Source: Bacteroidales bacterium UBA5515 (GTDB lineage: Bacteria; Bacteroidota; Bacteroidia; Bacteroidales; P3). From it: DNA of 7,302 bases. Under the pieces are notes generated by a model. The model searched no databases, was not told the origin of the DNA, and worked only from the letters and a program-made list of their open reading frames with translations. Location of the stretch: positions 1-7,302 of the forward strand of contig DIOL01000027.1 of NCBI GenBank assembly GCA_002423895.1. Direction: 5' to 3'. Within the stretch, counting starts at the first letter, position 1; the number at the start of each line of letters is the position of its first letter. The position numbers were made by a program, and so were the translations under genes. Positions 1 through 6,375 of the stretch are shown here, piece by piece.

Positions 1-19
1 CCTTATTCAGGACGGGTCA
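1..19. repeat. Left arm of 19-bp perfect inverted repeat, probable IS end
   Basis: The first 19 bases, CCTTATTCAGGACGGGTCA, are the exact reverse complement of 7280-7298. Read outward from the gene block the repeat begins TGACCCGTCC, and IS3-type elements have TG...CA termini, so the simplest reading is that an insertion sequence ends at base 19 and its body lies outside the window to the left. No transposase is inside, so the IS assignment is an inference from the repeat and its position. The alternative is the edge of a larger dispersed repeat. Identity does not continue inward past base 19. Confidence 0.7.
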
Positions 20-21
20 AA

Positions 22-61
22 CCAAAGTATAAATCTAATAAATCAAGATATAAATCTAATA
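22..61. repeat. Two 21-bp AT-rich repeat units (left block A)
   Basis: Two units with a 21-bp period start at 22 and 43 and match at about 17 of 21 positions. The 11-mer TAAATCTAATA is identical at 30-40 and 51-61. The stretch 30-56 matches 7107-7134 near the other end of the window in the same orientation, with one inserted base and one mismatch. The block abuts the palindrome array at 62 with no gap. No coding potential is seen. Confidence 0.7.
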
Positions 62-160
62 TAATGGCATTATGTTCTCAGTTTAATGCCATTATACTTA
101 TCATTTAATGGCATTATAGTTATGGTTTAATGGCATTATACTGATATTATAATGGCATTA
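62..160. repeat. 22-bp-period array of five 11-bp near-palindromes (left block B)
   Basis: Five copies of TAATG(G/C)CATTA start at 62, 84, 106, 128 and 150, a period of exactly 22 bp with no slippage. Each copy is palindromic around its central base; the centres read G, C, G, G, G. The four 11-bp spacers differ (TGTTCTCAGTT, TACTTATCATT, TAGTTATGGTT, TACTGATATTA), so half the unit is fixed and half varies. Twenty-two bp is about two helical turns, so the sites face nearly the same side of the DNA. The spacing and symmetry suit dimeric protein binding sites, but no function can be assigned from sequence. It is not a CRISPR: repeats and spacers are far too short and no cas gene is present. Confidence 0.92.
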
Positions 161-342
161 AACTAATTTTATATAAGGTTTGGCGAGTTCAATAGCCTAT
201 ATAAAGAGATAATAATAAGATAAATACAGGTATAATATAGAATCTCATCCAAATATTGAATTTCTGCAAAAAAAATATTTGTTGATTTATTGTAAATTCA
301 TATTTCTCTACTCCTTTTTATTACTATGAGGATAAAATATAT
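161..342. other. AT-rich non-coding DNA upstream of cca
   Basis: No plausible ORF or tRNA is seen. A weak 8-bp inverted repeat, CAAATATT (250-257) and AATATTTG (274-281), surrounds a 16-base AT-rich loop; its right arm also resembles the TAnnTTTG promoter element with one mismatch, so a second upstream promoter is possible but weak. Nothing else stands out in this stretch. Confidence 0.5.
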
Positions 343-350
343 TACTTTTG
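343..350 (+). promoter_or_regulatory. Bacteroidota -7 element (TACTTTTG) for the cca operon
   Basis: TACTTTTG fits the Bacteroidota housekeeping -7 consensus TAnnTTTG exactly. It lies immediately before the cca start, leaving only CA before the first ATG. No clear TTG -33 element is found 17-23 bp upstream. If the element is active, transcription would start within a few bases of the two candidate ATGs (352 and 358), giving a leaderless or nearly leaderless mRNA. Confidence 0.6.
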
Positions 351-351
351 C

Positions 352-1797
352 ATGATAATGAATTTAGAAAGACACTTAACACATCCAATTTTTCAAATTG
401 TTCAATCCGTTTCCAAAAAAATGGGAATTAAATCCTATGTTGTTGGAGGATGGGTTAGAGATATTATTCTTAAAAGAGAAAGTAAGGACATAGACATTGT
501 TTGCTTGGGTAGTGGAATTGAATTAGCTAAAGAGGTTGCTAAACAAATTGGTGGGGATTGTAACGTGTCTGTATTTAAGAATTTTGGAACTGCAATGATT
601 AATTTTTTAGTTAAAGATTATTATTGGCAGATTGAATTTGTTGGAGCAAGAAAAGAAAGCTATAATAGAGATAGTCGTAAGCCTATTGTTGAGGATGGAA
701 CATTGGAAGACGATCAAAACAGAAGAGATTTCACCATTAATGCTATGGCTATTTCCTTAAATGAAGAAGATTATGGAGAGCTTATTGATCCATTTAATGG
801 ATTAGTTGATTTAGAAAATGGTATTATCAAAACTCCACTTGATCCTGACATAACTTTTTCTGATGATCCTTTGAGAATGTTTAGAGCAATTCGTTTTGCA
901 ACTCAGCTAAATTTCTCAATTCATAACGATACTTTTGATGCAATAGTTAGAAATGCTTACAGAATTGAAATTCTTTCTGGAGAGAGAATTATTGAAGAAG
1001 TAAACAAGATTATACTTTCGCCAAGAGCTTCAATGGGATTCAAATTACTTGACCGCTCTGGTTTATTGAAATTATTTTTCCCTGAAATGACAGCTCTAAA
1101 AGGAGTTGATAAGGTTGGAGAGAAAGCACATAAGGATAATTTTAAACATACACTTGAAGTATTAGATAATATTTCAAAGGAAACTGATAATCTATGGTTA
1201 CGCTGGGCTGCCATCTTGCATGATATTGCTAAACCCCAAACAAAACGTTTTGAACCAAAAATTGGATTTACTTTTCATGGACACGAAACAAGAGGAGCTA
1301 AAATGATTCCTTATCTTTTCAGAAGAATGAAGCTACCTTTAAATGAAAATATGAAATATGTTCAAAAATTGGTTAGCCTTCATCTTAGACCGCAAATTCT
1401 AATTAAGGACGAGGTAACTGATTCTGCTGTAAGAAGACTTCTGTTTGATGCAGGAGAAGATGTTGATGACTTAATGAGACTTTGCCATGCTGATATCACA
1501 ACAAAAGACTATAATAAGATAGTTCGCTATAGAGAAAACTTCAAAAAGGTTACTCAAAAACTTTTGGAACTAGAGGAGAAAGACCGTTTACGCAATTTCC
1601 AACCTCCAGTTAGTGGAGAAGATATTATGGAAGTTTTTGGAATATCACCTTGCAAAGAGATTGGGATTATTAAAACTATAATTAAGGATGCTATATTGGA
1701 TGGAGCAATTCCAAATGAAAGAGATGCTGCACTTAATTTAATGTACAAAGAAGCTCAAAAGCTTGGCTTAAAACCTAAACATTTGATAAACACATAG
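352..1797 (+). CDS. cca: CCA tRNA nucleotidyltransferase with HD domain
   Basis: Adds or repairs the 3'-terminal CCA of tRNAs in the cytoplasm using CTP and ATP. The 481-aa protein shows the class II nucleotidyltransferase order: GG at 32-33 with R36-D37, then the metal-binding pair D46 and D48 (DID), the RRDFTINAM motif at 124-132, and DDPLRMFRAIRF around 171-182, whose DDxxR start matches the base-selecting motif D (usually EDxxR). An HD-type phosphohydrolase domain follows, with H290-D291 in ILHDIAK and HGHE shortly after. The length is typical of bacterial Cca proteins carrying an HD domain. The start at 352 is the longest; the in-frame ATG at 358 is an alternative and would suit the promoter position better. 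It is the first gene of the cluster and ends 16 nt before miaA. An A-adding-only or poly(A) polymerase role cannot be fully excluded by eye. Confidence 0.93.
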   Translation: MIMNLERHLTHPIFQIVQSVSKKMGIKSYVVGGWVRDIILKRESKDIDIVCLGSGIELAKEVAKQIGGDCNVSVFKNFGTAMINFLVKDYYWQIEFVGARKESYNRDSRKPIVEDGTLEDDQNRRDFTINAMAISLNEEDYGELIDPFNGLVDLENGIIKTPLDPDITFSDDPLRMFRAIRFATQLNFSIHNDTFDAIVRNAYRIEILSGERIIEEVNKIILSPRASMGFKLLDRSGLLKLFFPEMTALKGVDKVGEKAHKDNFKHTLEVLDNISKETDNLWLRWAAILHDIAKPQTKRFEPKIGFTFHGHETRGAKMIPYLFRRMKLPLNENMKYVQKLVSLHLRPQILIKDEVTDSAVRRLLFDAGEDVDDLMRLCHADITTKDYNKIVRYRENFKKVTQKLLELEEKDRLRNFQPPVSGEDIMEVFGISPCKEIGIIKTIIKDAILDGAIPNERDAALNLMYKEAQKLGLKPKHLINT

Positions 1798-1813
1798 GAG
1801 TTTTGCAAACGAT

Positions 1814-2722
1814 ATGAAAGCGAATAATAAGAGGCTAATAGTTTTGACTGGAGCAACTGCTGTTGGTAAAACAAAAGAAGCTATTAATTTGGCAAAGACT
1901 CTAAATACTGAAATAATTTCTGCAGACTCTCGACAATTCTATAAAGAGTTAAACATTGGTGTTGCAACTCCTTCAAAAGAAGAACTTGAAGAAGTAAAAC
2001 ATCATCTCATTGGTCATATTTCAATAAATGATGATTATAATGTAGTATTATATGAAAAAGATGCCCTTGAAAGGATTGAAATTCTATTTAAAACTTATGA
2101 CACTTTAATACTCACTGGAGGAAGTGGAATGTATATTGATGTGGTTTGTAATGGTATTGATTCTCTTCCTGATGTTGATATTGAAATTAGAAATGAACTA
2201 AATAGGATTTTCAAAGAAGAAGGTCTTGCTATTTTGCAGGAAGAACTGAAAGAAAAAGATATTGAATACTATAATATTGTTGACAAGCAGAATCACATGA
2301 GACTAATTCGTGCATTGGAAGTTATTCGTCAAACAGGAAATACTTTTTCTTTTTACAGAACAAATAAAAAAGCTCAAAGAAATTTCGAAATCGTTAAATT
2401 TGCTCTTCAAAGAGAACGTTCTGAATTGATTGAAAGAATAAACAAAAGAGTTGATTTAATGATGGAGGATGGTTTATTGGAAGAAGCAAAGACTGTTTAT
2501 CCATACAAACACCTATCAGCTCTTAACACAGTCGGCTACAAAGAGCTATTTAAGTACTTTGATGGAGAAATTTCTTTAGAAAATGCTATTGAAGATATTA
2601 AAACAAATACAAGAAGATATGCAAAACGTCAAATGACTTGGTTTCGTAAGGATAAAGAGTACATTTGGCTCGATGCAAAAAATCTAATTAACTGGAAGGA
2701 GGTTTTATATGAACAAAAATAA
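1814..2722 (+). CDS. miaA: tRNA dimethylallyltransferase MiaA
   Basis: Transfers the dimethylallyl group from DMAPP to N6 of A37 in tRNAs reading codons that begin with U, making i6A37. The 302-aa protein has the P-loop GATAVGKT at residues 13-20, the DSRQFY motif at 38-43 with the likely catalytic Asp38, LTGGSGMY at 100-107 with Thr101, and the late TVGYKEL motif. The length is normal for the family (about 300-316 aa). AGGAG (1796-1800) overlaps the cca stop codon but lies 13 nt before the ATG, a long spacing, so its role as a ribosome binding site is uncertain. The 16-nt gap to cca implies co-transcription. The 3' end overlaps the next gene by 14 nt, and the last codons contain that gene's Shine-Dalgarno sequence. 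Confidence 0.96.
   Translation: MKANNKRLIVLTGATAVGKTKEAINLAKTLNTEIISADSRQFYKELNIGVATPSKEELEEVKHHLIGHISINDDYNVVLYEKDALERIEILFKTYDTLILTGGSGMYIDVVCNGIDSLPDVDIEIRNELNRIFKEEGLAILQEELKEKDIEYYNIVDKQNHMRLIRALEVIRQTGNTFSFYRTNKKAQRNFEIVKFALQRERSELIERINKRVDLMMEDGLLEEAKTVYPYKHLSALNTVGYKELFKYFDGEISLENAIEDIKTNTRRYAKRQMTWFRKDKEYIWLDAKNLINWKEVLYEQK
2696..2702 (+). promoter_or_regulatory. Strong Shine-Dalgarno AAGGAGG inside the miaA 3' end
   Basis: AAGGAGG lies 6 nt before the ATG at 2709 and is nearly a full match to the anti-Shine-Dalgarno sequence. It fixes the start of the OmpA-family gene, which otherwise would have an unusually long signal-peptide n-region. Shine-Dalgarno use is generally weak in Bacteroidota, and no other gene in this window has a comparable site. 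Confidence 0.75.
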
Positions 2723-3926
2723 TCCTTATTTAAATAAAAATATCCTTGATATATTTTCTAATAAGCTTGACTTATTTTTCTATATCCTTTGTTTTTTTTC
2801 TTTTTTGTTTTTCTCCCCTATTTCCTTTGCACAAGAAAACTTAATCTTCAATCCATCTTTTGAAGAATACTACGCTTGCCCACAAAAAATTGAGCCCTAT
2901 GGTTATATGTCGCAGGCTGTTGCCTGGTGGCAACCAACCGGTGGAAGTGCAGATTATTATAATAAATGTGGAAGCAAACAATGTAATGTTCCCAAAAACA
3001 AACTTGGCATCCAAATGCCACATACTGGAGTTGGAATGGTTGGAATTTACAGTTCAAAGACCGATTATAGAGAATATATTCAAACAGAATTGAAAGATTA
3101 TTTAAAAGAAGGTGAAACATACAAGCTTACTTTTTATGTTAGTTTAAGTGAATATTCTGCAGGAGCTGTTGCAACACTTGGAGGATTATTTACAAAAAAC
3201 AGAATTGAGGAGAAAACTCGACAAATGCTAACCGACAAGATCACTATTGAGTACGAAAAAGGTGTTAGCCAATCCATATCAACCTATTTAAAGCCTCAAG
3301 TGGTTAATCATTATAGCAATCCAATTATTAATGTGGAAGATTGGACTAAAATAGAGGGAGAATTTATTGCAGATGGAGGAGAAAAGTTCCTTACCATTGG
3401 CAATTTTTATCCTGCTCCTCAAAGCAATGTTGTGGACTTGCCTTATCTTACTTATCTTCTACCTGGAGCTTATTATTATATTGATGATGTTTCTGTTTAT
3501 TGTTTAACCTGCAAAGAAAAAGAAATAATAGCAAATGACGTTGTGGTTACTAAAACTAAAGATGAACCTAAATTTGAAGTAGGTCAAGTTGTTATTATGG
3601 AGAATATTTTCTTTGAATTTGACAAGAGTATTCTTCTTCCTCAATCTTATGTTGAGCTACATAATCTTATAAATATTCTGAATAAGAATCCAAATATGAA
3701 GATTGAACTTTCTGGACACACAGACAACAAAGGTTCAGATAACTATAACGCAAAACTTTCTCACAACAGAGTTAAAGCAGTGTATGATTATTTAATTAAT
3801 CATGGAATTGAAAAGGAAAGATTGGATTATAAATCATATGGGGCAAAACAACCTATTGCTGACAACAAAACAGATGAAGGGAGAGCAAAGAATAGAAGAG
3901 TTGAATTTAAAATTATTTCATTATAA
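2709..3926 (+). CDS. OmpA-family protein with N-terminal NPSFEE-type domain
   Basis: Predicted envelope protein linking the outer membrane or periplasm to peptidoglycan. Of 405 aa, residues 1-41 form a signal peptide with a long n-region and a very aromatic core, ending SFA before Gln42. Residues about 44-262 form a beta-rich domain starting NLIFNPSFEE and ending in a YYYIDD motif, a pattern typical of Bacteroidota OmpA proteins and reminiscent of galactose-binding-like folds. A short linker contains C265-x2-C268. Residues about 295-403 are an OmpA C-terminal domain: FFEFDKS, GHTDNKG and NRRVEF. Asp339 and Arg354 have the 15-residue spacing of the diaminopimelate-binding pair known in OmpA. 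There is no lipobox Cys after the signal, so it is probably not a lipoprotein. It overlaps miaA by 14 nt and the next gene by 1 nt. The OmpA domain is certain; the ligand of the N-terminal domain is unknown. Confidence 0.92.
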   Translation: MNKNNPYLNKNILDIFSNKLDLFFYILCFFSFLFFSPISFAQENLIFNPSFEEYYACPQKIEPYGYMSQAVAWWQPTGGSADYYNKCGSKQCNVPKNKLGIQMPHTGVGMVGIYSSKTDYREYIQTELKDYLKEGETYKLTFYVSLSEYSAGAVATLGGLFTKNRIEEKTRQMLTDKITIEYEKGVSQSISTYLKPQVVNHYSNPIINVEDWTKIEGEFIADGGEKFLTIGNFYPAPQSNVVDLPYLTYLLPGAYYYIDDVSVYCLTCKEKEIIANDVVVTKTKDEPKFEVGQVVIMENIFFEFDKSILLPQSYVELHNLINILNKNPNMKIELSGHTDNKGSDNYNAKLSHNRVKAVYDYLINHGIEKERLDYKSYGAKQPIADNKTDEGRAKNRRVEFKIISL

Positions 3927-4585
3927 TGAGCGAGAAACAAATCTTTCCATTTATTGAACAGAGAATAGAGAACTATTGTCAAACTTATGTTAGTAAGGAA
4001 GATGATTCCCTGAGTGAACTTAACGAAAAAACCAAAGAACTTTTTATTCATCCACATATGATTAGTGGAAATTGGCAAGGAACTCTTTTAAGTCTTATTA
4101 GCAATCTTGTTAAGCCCAAATATATTTTGGAATTAGGAACATTTAGTGGATATTCTGCTCTTTGCCTGGTTAAAGGTCTTGCACCTGATGGAAAACTTCA
4201 TACTATTGAGTGGAAAGAAGAGTATGAGGAATTTCTTCTTAATTTATTTAAAGAAAACAAGGTTGAAGATAAAATCCAATTACATATTGGTAAGGCTTTA
4301 GACATTATTCCTACAATTGAAGAAGAATTTGATATTGTTTTTATTGATGCAGACAAAGCAAACTATCCTGCTTATTATGATTTATGTATTGAAAAGCTTC
4401 GCAAAGGTGGTTTAATGATTGCTGACAATGTTCTCTGGTATGGTAAAATTGCTTTGGAACCAATGCCAAAAGACAAACAGACTGTTGGTATTCATAGTTT
4501 CAATCAAAAAATTACAGAAGATCCAAGAATGGAAAACCTAATCATTCCATTAAGAGATGGATTGATGATTGGAAGAAAAATCTAA
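3926..4585 (+). CDS. Class I SAM-dependent O-methyltransferase, possible TrmR-like tRNA methyltransferase
   Basis: Cytoplasmic Rossmann-fold methyltransferase of the catechol/caffeoyl-CoA O-methyltransferase-like family (methyltransferase family 3), 219 aa. SAM-binding motif I is ELGTFSGYS at 69-77. The metal site is visible as D141 (in FIDADK), D167 and N168 (in IADNVLW), with the same 26- and 27-residue spacing as in plant caffeoyl-CoA O-methyltransferase. Bacillus TrmR (YrrM), of this family and of similar length, methylates 5-hydroxyuridine at tRNA position 34. With cca and miaA in the same operon, a tRNA substrate is an attractive inference but not shown; many family members act on small catechols. 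The start codon overlaps the preceding stop as TAATG, with no visible ribosome binding site, so translation is probably coupled to the OmpA-family gene. It ends 22 nt from a convergent gene. Confidence 0.88.
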   Translation: MSEKQIFPFIEQRIENYCQTYVSKEDDSLSELNEKTKELFIHPHMISGNWQGTLLSLISNLVKPKYILELGTFSGYSALCLVKGLAPDGKLHTIEWKEEYEEFLLNLFKENKVEDKIQLHIGKALDIIPTIEEEFDIVFIDADKANYPAYYDLCIEKLRKGGLMIADNVLWYGKIALEPMPKDKQTVGIHSFNQKITEDPRMENLIIPLRDGLMIGRKI

Positions 4586-4607
4586 TACTTTTTGTAAATC
4601 TTATCTA

Positions 4608-5288
4608 TTACCAGTTATAAGGAGAAGCCATAAGAAAATTATTTTGATGGCTAAAAGGTCCATAAGTTGGGCTGAAAGCACTTAATGGGCTTCCGTATCT
4701 ATATGGTAAAAGACTGTAAGGATTATTTGTTTCAACAAAAGTGAATCCAAAATTAAAATAAGAATTCTTAGATATCTGATAAGTTAAATTGGCATCAAAT
4801 CCATAAGTGTAAAGATTATCTCTAATGCCAAGAGTGTTGGGATTTGCCATTGGACTAAAATTATCCCAAAAAGCTGTAAGAGAAACCATAAGTCGTGGAT
4901 TTATTTCAAAATCCATTCCAACATAAGCCATATTCCTTTTATAGCGATTTTCATAAGGAGCTTTATCCTCTGGAGGAGTTTGATTTTTTGGAAAATTTAT
5001 CCAGCTATCTCCAGTAAGTATTCCTGCTCTAAGCCAAGATTGGGAATTTACTTTCATTACAACTGATGGCGCAATATAAGTTGAAATAAAATTTTCTGAA
5101 AAGAAACCCTTTCCAAAAGATGTGCCCATTTCAATTTTAAATTGTATTGGGTCTTCTTCAAAATAAGGCAAAGCATTCACTTGTGATGAATCACTTATTG
5201 TGTCTTTTTCCAAGTTAGTAACTTGCTCTTGAGAGTAAGCAATCAAACTTATAAATGACAGGATTAATATTGAGAAAACTTTTTTCAT
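4608..5288 (-). CDS. Exported small outer-membrane beta-barrel-like protein
   Basis: A 226-aa protein not recognised as a named family. Residues 1-19 are a signal peptide (MKKVFSILIL...IAYS) followed by Gln20. After a short acidic linker, residues about 48-226 show alternating aromatic and polar strands (for example IAPSVVMKV, MAYVGMDFEI, LMVSLTAFWD, YGFDANLTYQI, SYFNFGFTFVE) with turn-rich N and P segments between. The last residue is Trp, matching the terminal aromatic residue favoured by the barrel-assembly machinery. A proline- and tyrosine-rich end (YSLLPYRYGSPLSAFSP) resembles that of other Bacteroidota barrel proteins. It lies 62 nt downstream of the next - strand barrel gene and may be co-transcribed with it. 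A poor promoter-like AGAATTTG is present at 5301-5308. The role, structural or transport, cannot be stated. Confidence 0.7.
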   Translation of the reverse strand: MKKVFSILILSFISLIAYSQEQVTNLEKDTISDSSQVNALPYFEEDPIQFKIEMGTSFGKGFFSENFISTYIAPSVVMKVNSQSWLRAGILTGDSWINFPKNQTPPEDKAPYENRYKRNMAYVGMDFEINPRLMVSLTAFWDNFSPMANPNTLGIRDNLYTYGFDANLTYQISKNSYFNFGFTFVETNNPYSLLPYRYGSPLSAFSPTYGPFSHQNNFLMASPYNW

Positions 5289-5350
5289 AATTCTTTAACG
5301 CAAATTCTCTTTTATTTAGTGTTTAGAATTAAGATTTTACTTGTAGAATT

Positions 5351-6262
5351 TTAGTATTTAACTTTATTTGAGAAAAGATTCATATAGTAAGCCAAAGTAA
5401 AGGAAATAACATGTTGTACTGGAGCTTTTGGAGCAGGAATATTTAAGTATTCAAAAGAATTGGCAGCATTAAAAATATTCTTAGCTTCATATCTTCCTGT
5501 AAAGTCATAATCATAGTTATACAAAGGAGTTAAACTATATTGATAAGATAAAGTAAGCTGAAAAGCTTTATATTCAAAACCTAAACCTGCTTCAAATCCA
5601 AATTCAAAACGATTTGTTCCTTCAGTCATAAAAGTTTCATCGTAGTCTTGATCCATTAGTCCATGTACTGTATGGTCGTAACCAATATAACCATTAACTT
5701 CTGTAGGTGTTGGTGTTTGTTCGTGACGAACTCTTGGCACAAATTTTTCTCCAAAATGGTCAAGGAAGAAAGAAGTTCCTGCTACTCCATAGCCTAAGAA
5801 TGCTCCACCTTGAGCAAAGAAACGGAAATCGGAAGAGAAATTATATTTCCAAAGAATATCAATTGGCAATTGAACATAGTAAGCCTCAACATCAAGTTCA
5901 ACATTTTGAGTATAATCTCCTTGATTTTGAGTATTTAGTCTATATCCTTTTGAAGTAAAAATCAAAGATGGTTGAACATACCAATAATCTGCAATTTTTA
6001 TTTGACCAACAAAACCTACATTAAAACCTAATTTAAAAGGTTCTGTATCTGTAAAGCCAACATAGTTGAAGCTTTTATCGTAGTATGAAAGTCCATTATA
6101 AATGTCTAATCCTTTTGCTGAAGTAAGGTCGCTCATATTAAACCCTGCTCTAATTCCAAAACGATTCTCAGGAGCTCTGTTTTTTCTTTGAGCATTTGAT
6201 TCTATGGCAACAGAAAGCAATAATGCAAGTGCAACCAATGATAGGATACTTTTCTTTCTCAT
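5351..6262 (-). CDS. PorT-like outer-membrane beta-barrel protein
   Basis: A 303-aa exported protein with the pattern of the Bacteroidota outer-membrane beta-barrel family of PF13568 type. MRKKSILSL...ESNA (1-24) is a signal peptide followed by Gln25. The mature protein starts with FGIRAGFNMSDL, followed by GFNVGFVGQIKIADYWYVQPSLIFTSKGYR, then FGFEAGLGFEY, LTLSYQYSLTPLY and the closing strand HVISFTLAYYMN; the last residue is Tyr. An upstream in-frame Met would add 19 residues (from 6319), but that extension lies across and upstream of a TATATTTG promoter element and would bury the signal peptide, so 6262 is preferred. It is divergent from the rhomboid gene. The substrate or partner is unknown; members range from secretion accessory proteins such as PorT to uncharacterised barrels. 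Confidence 0.85.
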   Translation of the reverse strand: MRKKSILSLVALALLLSVAIESNAQRKNRAPENRFGIRAGFNMSDLTSAKGLDIYNGLSYYDKSFNYVGFTDTEPFKLGFNVGFVGQIKIADYWYVQPSLIFTSKGYRLNTQNQGDYTQNVELDVEAYYVQLPIDILWKYNFSSDFRFFAQGGAFLGYGVAGTSFFLDHFGEKFVPRVRHEQTPTPTEVNGYIGYDHTVHGLMDQDYDETFMTEGTNRFEFGFEAGLGFEYKAFQLTLSYQYSLTPLYNYDYDFTGRYEAKNIFNAANSFEYLNIPAPKAPVQHVISFTLAYYMNLFSNKVKY

Positions 6263-6287
6263 ATCTTTATAGTATAAGTTCAATTTG

Positions 6288-6295
6288 CAAATATA
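6288..6295 (-). promoter_or_regulatory. Bacteroidota -7 element (TATATTTG) for the PorT-like gene
   Basis: On the - strand this reads TATATTTG, an exact TAnnTTTG match 25 nt before the ATG at 6262. It predicts a leader of about 20 nt and supports the shorter start of the barrel gene. No convincing -33 TTG is seen at the expected distance. Confidence 0.55.
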
Positions 6296-6337
6296 AGATT
6301 TCTTTACGAAACATTGCATAAAAAGATTTAAGAAATA

Positions 6338-6366
6338 TTGATTTTTGATGAGTTTTTCTATCTTTG
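6338..6366 (+). promoter_or_regulatory. Bacteroidota -33/-7 promoter for the rhomboid gene
   Basis: TTG at 6338-6340 and TATCTTTG at 6359-6366 are separated by 18 bp, fitting TTG-N(17-23)-TAnnTTTG. It is the best complete promoter in the window. The ATG at 6376 is only 9 nt beyond the -7 element, so the mRNA leader would be a few bases at most. Confidence 0.65.
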
Positions 6367-6375
6367 CATTAGTTT

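Noticed and set aside
62..160. CRISPR-like regular repeat-spacer pattern
   Set aside because: Repeats and spacers are only 11 bp each, spacers are AT-rich and partly related to one another, and there is no cas gene in the window.
250..281. Possible regulatory hairpin or second promoter upstream of cca
   Set aside because: The 8-bp arms are entirely AT-rich apart from one pair, the loop is long, and the promoter match has a mismatch and short spacing, so chance is likely in such AT-rich DNA.
4586..4607. Bidirectional terminator between the convergent genes
   Set aside because: The 22-bp gap holds no GC-rich hairpin; only short AT-rich runs are visible.
5707..5958. Open frame of 83 codons on the + strand
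   Set aside because: It lies wholly inside the opposite-strand PorT-like gene, has no promoter or ribosome site and looks like an antisense by-product.
6263..6319. N-terminal 19-residue extension of the PorT-like protein
   Set aside because: The extension overlaps a TATATTTG promoter element and would place a non-signal segment before a clear signal peptide; Met at 6262 is the better start.
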